Made by a program: the position numbers and the translations under genes
Origin: Gryganskiella cystojenkinii
Taxonomy: Eukaryota > Mortierellomycota > Mortierellomycetes > Mortierellales > Mortierellaceae
Assembly: GCA_015852425.1 (NCBI GenBank)
Contig: JAAAIG010000159.1
Coordinates: forward strand, 1-56,417
Length of the DNA stretch: 56,417 bases
Reading direction: 5' to 3'
The notes under the pieces: generated by a model
Told to the model about the DNA's origin: nothing
The model's database searches: none
Seen by the model: the letters and a program-made list of their open reading frames with translations, nothing else
Part shown: positions 46,912-56,417 of the stretch, one piece after another
How the letters are laid out: each line of letters opens with the position of its first letter
How positions within the stretch are numbered: the first letter of the stretch is position 1

Positions 46912-48607
46912 ATGACTGATCAGACTGTCCAAGCCCCCGCTGCCGAAGTCGTCGCCTCCACTACCGATGCCGCCGTCGTCGCTGATGTCCCCGTCGCTGA
47001 TGTTGCTGCAACCGAGGCCGCTGTCGCCCCTGTGGCTGAGGAGACCAATGAAAAGGCAAAGATCTTGAAGCAGGTTGAATTCTACTTTAGCGACAGCAAC
47101 CTTCCCAATGACAAGTTCATGTCGGAACTGTCCAAGAAGAATGAGGGCTGTAAGTCTAGCGGACGAGTCATGTTGACTTGCTTTCTTTGCAGTATTTTTT
47201 AGTTTTGACTCATTGGAGGCGCGACTTTTGGTTTTTTTTGGTAAAAAGATACTGACAACAACTACAAAAAAAATCAAATATTCTGTTTCCTTGTAGGGGT
47301 CAGCATCGCCAAGATCGCGTCTTTCAAGAGAATGAGAGACTTCAAGGACAAGGATCTTATTGTTGAGGCTCTCAAGGGATCCAAGGAGTTGCTTGAGGTT
47401 AGTGCTGATGATCTTAACGTCCGTCGCAAGACCGCCCTGGTCCCCACCCGTGATCATTTCCAGAGATCCATCTACGCCGTAAGTTTCGTTTCTCTTGACT
47501 CGTCCACTATGATACAATGTCAACCATGGATTCGTTGGCAAGCTAGTCTACCTTATTTTGTTTGTTTGGAAAACGCGGTTATACTGACCCCTCTCTCCAT
47601 CCCTCCACACCTTGTCTGGACCCTTTTTTTTTTCTGTCTTTGTTCGCACCGATTTCACAGAAGGGATTCGGTGATGAGACTCCCTCGCTTCAGTTGGAGT
47701 TGGAGCAGTTCTTTGGTGCCCTCGGCGATGTCAAGCAGGTCCGCATGAGACGCAACAACGAGACTGGCTTGTTCAAGGGATCTGTCTTTGTCGAGTACGC
47801 TACCTTGGATGAGACCAACAAGATTGCTGCCAGCAAGCTTCAATACAACGGCAAGGATTTGCTCGTCATGACCAAGTAAGTACTTCGCCCCCTTCTTTTT
47901 AAGAAATGATCATTGACATGTCGTCTTGGACAATATAGCCCTTTGTTCGTGAACAGGCCTTTCTAACATACGACGCTTGTATTCTTTTTGTCGTTTTATG
48001 CAGGGCTGCTTACTGCGACATGAAGGCCAAGGAGCTTGGATTGGACCCCTCAGAGATCAGGACTGTCAGAACCAAGGGCTTCAGCGATAGCAACCACAAC
48101 CAAAACAACAAGAAGCGCGCCCGTGATGACGAGGCCGAGGAGACTTTGGAGGAACTCAAGAACAAGGTCATCAAGATCAGTGGTATCACCCAGGATCCCG
48201 AACAGAACGGCGGTCTTCGTGATTTGAAGGCCAAGCTTGCGGAATTCTTCCGTTATGGATTCTTCAACTGGCCCAAGGGCACCGATGTGGCTGAAGTTCA
48301 AATTAAGGATGAGAAGGATGCCGAGACTGTCATCAAGTCCTTGACGGACGGTGGATTCGAGTTCAAGGGCGTCAAGCCCACGTTCGCGGCCGCAACCGAG
48401 GAGGAGATCACACCCTTTATTGAGGCCAAGAAGGCTCATTTGGCTGCCATGGCGCAACGTGAAGCCGAGAACGGTGGACGCGGTGGTGGACGTGGCGGTC
48501 GCGGTGGCCGTGGAGGACGTGGTGGTCGTGGTGGCCGTGGTGGCCGTGGTGGTCGCGGTGGTCGGGACGGCAACGATCGCAAGAAGATCCGTACCCAGGA
48601 CGACTAA
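46912..48607 (+). CDS. LHP1: La protein homologue (RNA 3'-U binding)
   Basis: Nuclear RNA chaperone that binds the 3' UUU-OH end of new RNA polymerase III transcripts such as pre-tRNAs. Exons 46912-47149, 47297-47478, 47661-47875 and 48004-48607 give 412 aa. An Ala/Val-rich N-terminus is followed by the La motif ([17 protein letters not shown] at about 54-71, then [16 protein letters not shown]). RRM1 comes next ([30 protein letters not shown]). A Lys/Arg-rich linker (NNKKRARDD) may act as a nuclear signal. A second RRM-like domain covers about 256-345 ([26 protein letters not shown]). The C-terminal tail is about 30 residues of GGRGGRGGR repeats. Family is certain. The long Arg-Gly tail is less usual. 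Confidence 0.95.
48475..48570 (+). repeat. GGN-CGN tandem repeat coding Arg-Gly-Gly tail
   Basis: Imperfect 9-nt units (GGTGGTCGT type) coding an RGG/GRGG tract at the La protein C-terminus. Such tracts bind RNA and are sites for arginine methylation. Confidence 0.85.
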
Positions 48608-49319
48608 AGAACTTTCTTTCTTTTTAACTTTAAGTCTCTTTGTAATATTACACGCATTTGCAAATCGCACACACACGAACACACACACGCACACAAACTG
48701 GCACAACAATCATATCGCCTCCCATTTGCAACTTTTTCATAAAATCCAATTAATCCAAACATTGAGAAGTCCAGGCTTCCTTCTGTGGAACCAGGAAAAT
48801 TTGCTTGAAATGGGTCAACGAGGCGAGTTGGTTCAAACTTTCTCGTTTGTTATCCCGTCTCAATGCATAACATCGACAAAAACCAGACTGAGAGAACAAG
48901 GAAAACGAGGAAATCCAGGATAGGCAGACCGCTCATTTTTTAATGTTATTGCAGTCAGACAGGAGGCTATTTTTTTTTGATTGATTGTTTATTGAAGGGT
49001 TACGACTTCAAGATACTATTAGAAAAATGGTTTCAGCAAACCAGGCTGAAATCAAAAGTTCCTGTTGCGCGACAGGTGCTCTATGGTAGGTGACATGATG
49101 ACATCTATGGGCAAAAAGAGTACTGAAAAAAAATGGACGGGAAGCGGCAAACAGAAAACGAAAGAAAGAGAGGTTGTACATGAGGCATGGTTTGTCCACG
49201 AGAGTATGGTCTACAAGGTGTATGTTTGCAACAAAAATGGAAAAAAAAGAGGAGAGAGAGTCGGATTTGGTTTTTGGTGGTGCAAAAAAAAGGGCGGGAA
49301 ACAGTGAAGTAAAAAAACT
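48608..49319. other. Intergenic between convergent genes
   Basis: 3' flanks of the La gene (+) and zinc-finger gene (-), including a CACACA-rich run near 48668-48696. No gene seen. Confidence 0.6.
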
Positions 49320-50063
49320 TTATCCCATCAGTGGTGGCCAAGGGGAACGCTTGGGCTCGTACGCGATCCAGCCTTCGGGTTTAGGGATCGAGCCATCGTA
49401 GCGGAACGCGTTCTCAGAGTCATCCTTGTGTTGTTTCAAACAATGTTCACGAGTCGAGTCCCTACGAGCAGAACTGGACTGGCAGTAGTTGCAGGTATAG
49501 GGCTTGTAGTCTGGATAATGAGTATCACGATGACGCTTTACAGGGTCGGAACGGGCACTGTGATAATCACAGGTAGGAAAGTTGCAAAAGTAATGGTAGG
49601 TGATAGCCTGACCGGGGATGATCTGTTGGTGGACCAACGTCGTCGTGTTCGTGGCACCGTTGCCATTGCCGTTCGAGGGACCAGCGGGGGGTGGGGTCAT
49701 AGACTGGGGGTGAACATGATGTTGCTGCTGCTGTTGTTGTTGTTGCTGTTGTTGATGATGGTGGTGTTGCTGTTGCTGCTGCTGATGGTGGTGGTGCTGT
49801 TGTTGCTGTTGATGATGAGCATGAGCGTGATGATGGGCGAGGTGGTTGATAGCACCGCTGTCCTGGATGTGCATCGAGTGGGTCGAGAAAGAAGAAGAAC
49901 TAGAGCCAGAGTACGATGACGAATCTGAGTCCGAGTCCTCATAAAAGGCATTATTGTGGCCGTCGTGTTGGTGAAGGTGGTGGCCGTTGTAGGCGAGCAT
50001 GTCTGAGGGAGTGCAGTTGGAGTCCATGGCGGCCAATATGTATGCTGGAGTGAGGTGGGCCAT
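49320..50063 (-). CDS. Poly-Gln/His C2H2 zinc-finger protein
   Basis: Uninterrupted 247-aa frame. The N-terminal third is Ser/Asp-rich (EDSDSDSSSYSGSSSSS). Residues about 75-118 are long alternating His and Gln runs. Two adjacent zinc fingers lie at about 160-215: CNFPTCDYHSARSDPVKRH then RDTH (C-x4-C-x12-H-x3-H), and CNYCQSSSARRDSTREHC then LKQH (C-x2-C, closing with H-x4-H). Two fingers with a short linker suggest a DNA-binding transcription factor. The basic residues in each finger helix fit nucleic-acid contact. The C-terminus ends KRSPWPPLMG. Target unknown. An upstream CT-rich leader supports the chosen ATG. Confidence 0.85.
   Translation of the reverse strand: MAHLTPAYILAAMDSNCTPSDMLAYNGHHLHQHDGHNNAFYEDSDSDSSSYSGSSSSSFSTHSMHIQDSGAINHLAHHHAHAHHQQQQQHHHHQQQQQQHHHHQQQQQQQQQQQHHVHPQSMTPPPAGPSNGNGNGATNTTTLVHQQIIPGQAITYHYFCNFPTCDYHSARSDPVKRHRDTHYPDYKPYTCNYCQSSSARRDSTREHCLKQHKDDSENAFRYDGSIPKPEGWIAYEPKRSPWPPLMG
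49726..49832 (-). repeat. CAG/CAA and CAT/CAC triplet tracts coding poly-Q/poly-H
   Basis: Alternating Gln and His codon runs inside the zinc-finger gene, mixed CAG/CAA, likely length-variable between strains. Confidence 0.85.
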
Positions 50064-54686
<4,623 letters not shown>

Positions 54687-55877
54687 AGGTACTTAAAAAA
54701 GAGAGAGAGGGAGAACAGGATCGATAGTCCGACCACAAATGACACCTCTCGATACTACATATAACCCTCGCTCTTTCTCCAAGTGGAATAAAAACAAGCC
54801 CAAATATTCAGCAAGCGATAGGTTTGCTGTACGTTGAGTGTGCACTCCTTGGGATACGATGTGTGAGAGGAGAATGTTCGACCAGGGTGATCAAAGAGGT
54901 TTATAGCTATTGCTTCTCGTAAGCATAATTGAACATCGCTTTTAAACTAGCAGGAGCAACCGTAAGCAGAGAGTTTCTCCAGACTTGTGGCGAGTTATTG
55001 AAAGGAATGTGGAAGGATATCGATAGAATAACAACAAATGCAACCATGGATACAAAAGCAAAAGAAAGCAACAGCAGGTGAGGCGGGCCTCTTTCTGTTG
55101 TGCTCCACTGAGGGAGGAAGGCCAAAAAAAAAAAATCGAACCCGTCACCGCCAATTTTTTTTTTTCCACGACCTTCCGCGAAAAATTTCTCTCTCTCTTT
55201 CTTTTTCTTCTTCACACTTTCTCCTCTCCACCCACAGGTAAGCACCCACACCAACAATATTGTCTCTGTTGCAAGGACTTCACGTCGACAAACATACTGG
55301 ACGAACGGCGACGACAAGTTTGTTGCTCGAGCCAGCTGTTTGCGTGCCTGACAATCAACCAACCAATCAATCGAATGATTCGCCTGTGACACCACTGGAC
55401 ATGGACCCCCGGACACTCCCGAAAAGGAACGTGATCCGCTCCATCTGATCATCGGGACTCGGGAATCAGACATCTCGAGCCATTCGTTCATTCAGTAACT
55501 CGAACAGAGCTAGGATGTCGATTTGCCGCTCACATGATTGGAGCAACAAGAAATGACTCGCACCCCAAGGATAAAGTAACATATTCCTATTCGCGCGCAG
55601 TTCCTGTCTCCTCGAGGGGGAGATAAACTCTTACACGCGCTGGTTCTGTTTTGAGTATGAGGGCTTTCTTTCACTTTGGCTTTTCTTCTCGGGACAGCGG
55701 ACTTTCCGCTTTGTGAGCAACAAGAAGCTCCCGGCCAAATCGCAGGAAACAGGGACACCATGGGATTGTCAGCAGAACATGGCAGTAGCAGAACCTGCCC
55801 GTTCTCTATTGTTTTTCTTTGTGCCATATTCCCTTTGCTCACTTTTTTTTTTCTCCTCCGTTTCTAGAATAACAAAA
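54687..55877. other. Intergenic, with likely porin 5' leader and intron
   Basis: A CT-rich leader at about 55185-55237 ends in CCCACAG|GTAAGC, and TTTCTAG|AATAAC lies 10 nt before the porin ATG. A 5'-UTR intron 55238-55867 (630 nt) is therefore plausible. No other coding exon is supported. Confidence 0.5.
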
Positions 55878-56417
55878 ATGGCCACCTCCGTCCCCGTTCC
55901 CTTCGCTGACCTCGGCAAGTCCACCAACGACTTGCTCGGAAAGGATTTCCCCGTTGGACAGACCAAGTTCGAGCTCAAGACCGTTGCCCCTGGTGGCGTT
56001 GTAAGTGAACCTGTCCTTCTTGAAAGGGGTTTCTTTCTTTTTTCTGATCATCTGAGAAAGATATGAAGGAGAACCATATTAATGGCGGCATTCAAGAATT
56101 GATGGTTGACTGACAAGAACCTTCAATTCATTCTTCTTATCCTTTGCTCTATATCCTCTGCGAATGACGACATCTTTCTGCTTTGCCTGGATCGCGTCTT
56201 CATTGCAAACCCTTTTTTCACGGATAATTCTTTCGACAACAACAGACCTTCAACGTTCTCGGTAACCAGGACAACAAGTCCGGTGCCATCAACGGTGAGC
56301 TCAAGACCAAGTACGTCGACTTCAAGAACGGTTTGACCGTCACTGAGGCCTGGACCACCGGTAACCTTCTCACCACCCAGATCGAGCTCGAGAACAAGGT
56401 CGCCAAGGGCTTGAAGT
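55878..56417 (+). CDS. POR1: Mitochondrial outer-membrane porin (VDAC), 5' part
   Basis: Voltage-dependent anion channel of the mitochondrial outer membrane, passing ATP, ADP and other small metabolites. Exon 1 is 55878-56000 and exon 2 runs from 56246 off the right edge. 98 codons are visible, about a third of the usual 280-290 aa. MATSVPVPFADLGKSTNDLL then GKDFPVG is the N-terminal helix and linker of fungal porins. It is followed by alternating beta strands: TKFELKTVAP, TFNVLGNQ, GAINGELKTKYVDF, GLTVTEAWTTGN and LLTTQIELENK, matching strands 1-5. No presequence, as expected for the family. The ATG context is AAAAATGGCC. Confidence 0.95.

Noticed and set aside
48050..48709. Long minus-strand open frame across the La gene
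   Set aside because: It mirrors the low-complexity RGG and RRM coding region of the La gene. The La frame has clear domains and splice sites; the antisense frame has none.
54907..55491. 194-codon minus-strand open frame upstream of porin
   Set aside because: Overlaps the CT-rich leader and poly-A/T runs, has many Phe/Lys from homopolymers, and no recognisable domain.

Overview
This is a compact, intron-rich eukaryotic (fungal) window. Introns are mostly short (about 70-320 nt), with GTAAGT/GTATGT-type donors and CAG/TAG acceptors, and the genes lie on both strands. The gene content (biotin synthase, Gtr2/RagC, yeast-like PLC, an ABCC transporter, a porin), a decayed LINE and an F-box/LRR-like relic fit an early-diverging fungus. 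My best guess is Mortierellomycotina (Mortierella or relatives). That placement is inference from style and family resemblance, not a search.

Layout. 1-1239: 5' part of an unknown acidic, Ser-rich protein (-), running off the left edge. 2635-5064: CCT1 chaperonin subunit (+, 6 exons). 6092-6724: small four-pass membrane protein (+). 7640-10146: secreted type-B carboxylesterase with a C-type-lectin-like N-terminal domain (-); its Ser/Thr stalk is cut by an in-frame TGA but stays open in the same frame to 7280. 10599-14724: EVI5/Gyp5-like TBC Rab-GAP (-). 14725-18104: long pyrimidine/purine-rich stretch with only exon-like scraps. 18105-20243: RagC/Gtr2 GTPase (-, 8 exons, first coding exon only 6 nt). 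20728-23294: a possible orphan exon, a tRNA-Arg(ACG), and the decayed 3' end of a non-LTR retrotransposon with an A-rich tail. 23680-25664: mitochondrial biotin synthase (-), divergent from mitochondrial leucyl-tRNA synthetase (26664-30130, +). 30396-32358: aldehyde dehydrogenase (-), with a 10-N assembly gap exactly over the catalytic-cysteine codon. 32766-33613: F-box/LRR-like relic followed by a fold-back (MITE-like) element full of CGACCA motifs. 34935-40604: ABCC-type ABC transporter (+). 40916-45066: phosphoinositide phospholipase C (-). 46912-48607: La protein (+). 49320-50063: poly-Q/H C2H2 zinc-finger protein (-). 50064-53712: long gene-poor stretch. 53713-54686: zinc-knuckle/SR-rich protein (+, ZCCHC10-like). 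55878-56417: start of mitochondrial porin (+).

There is no operon or obvious functional cluster. Most genes are housekeeping: protein folding, TORC1 nutrient signalling, membrane trafficking, biotin synthesis, mitochondrial translation, phosphoinositide signalling, RNA metabolism. The less ordinary parts are the lectin-like/esterase fusion with its interrupted stalk, the CGACCA fold-back element, and the transposon/relic island between GTR2 and BIO2. I did not find evidence of an entirely new multi-gene system. All exon joins were worked out by eye from splice motifs, reading-frame continuity and protein-family resemblance. Wherever joins are given, the exon phases sum to an intact frame.
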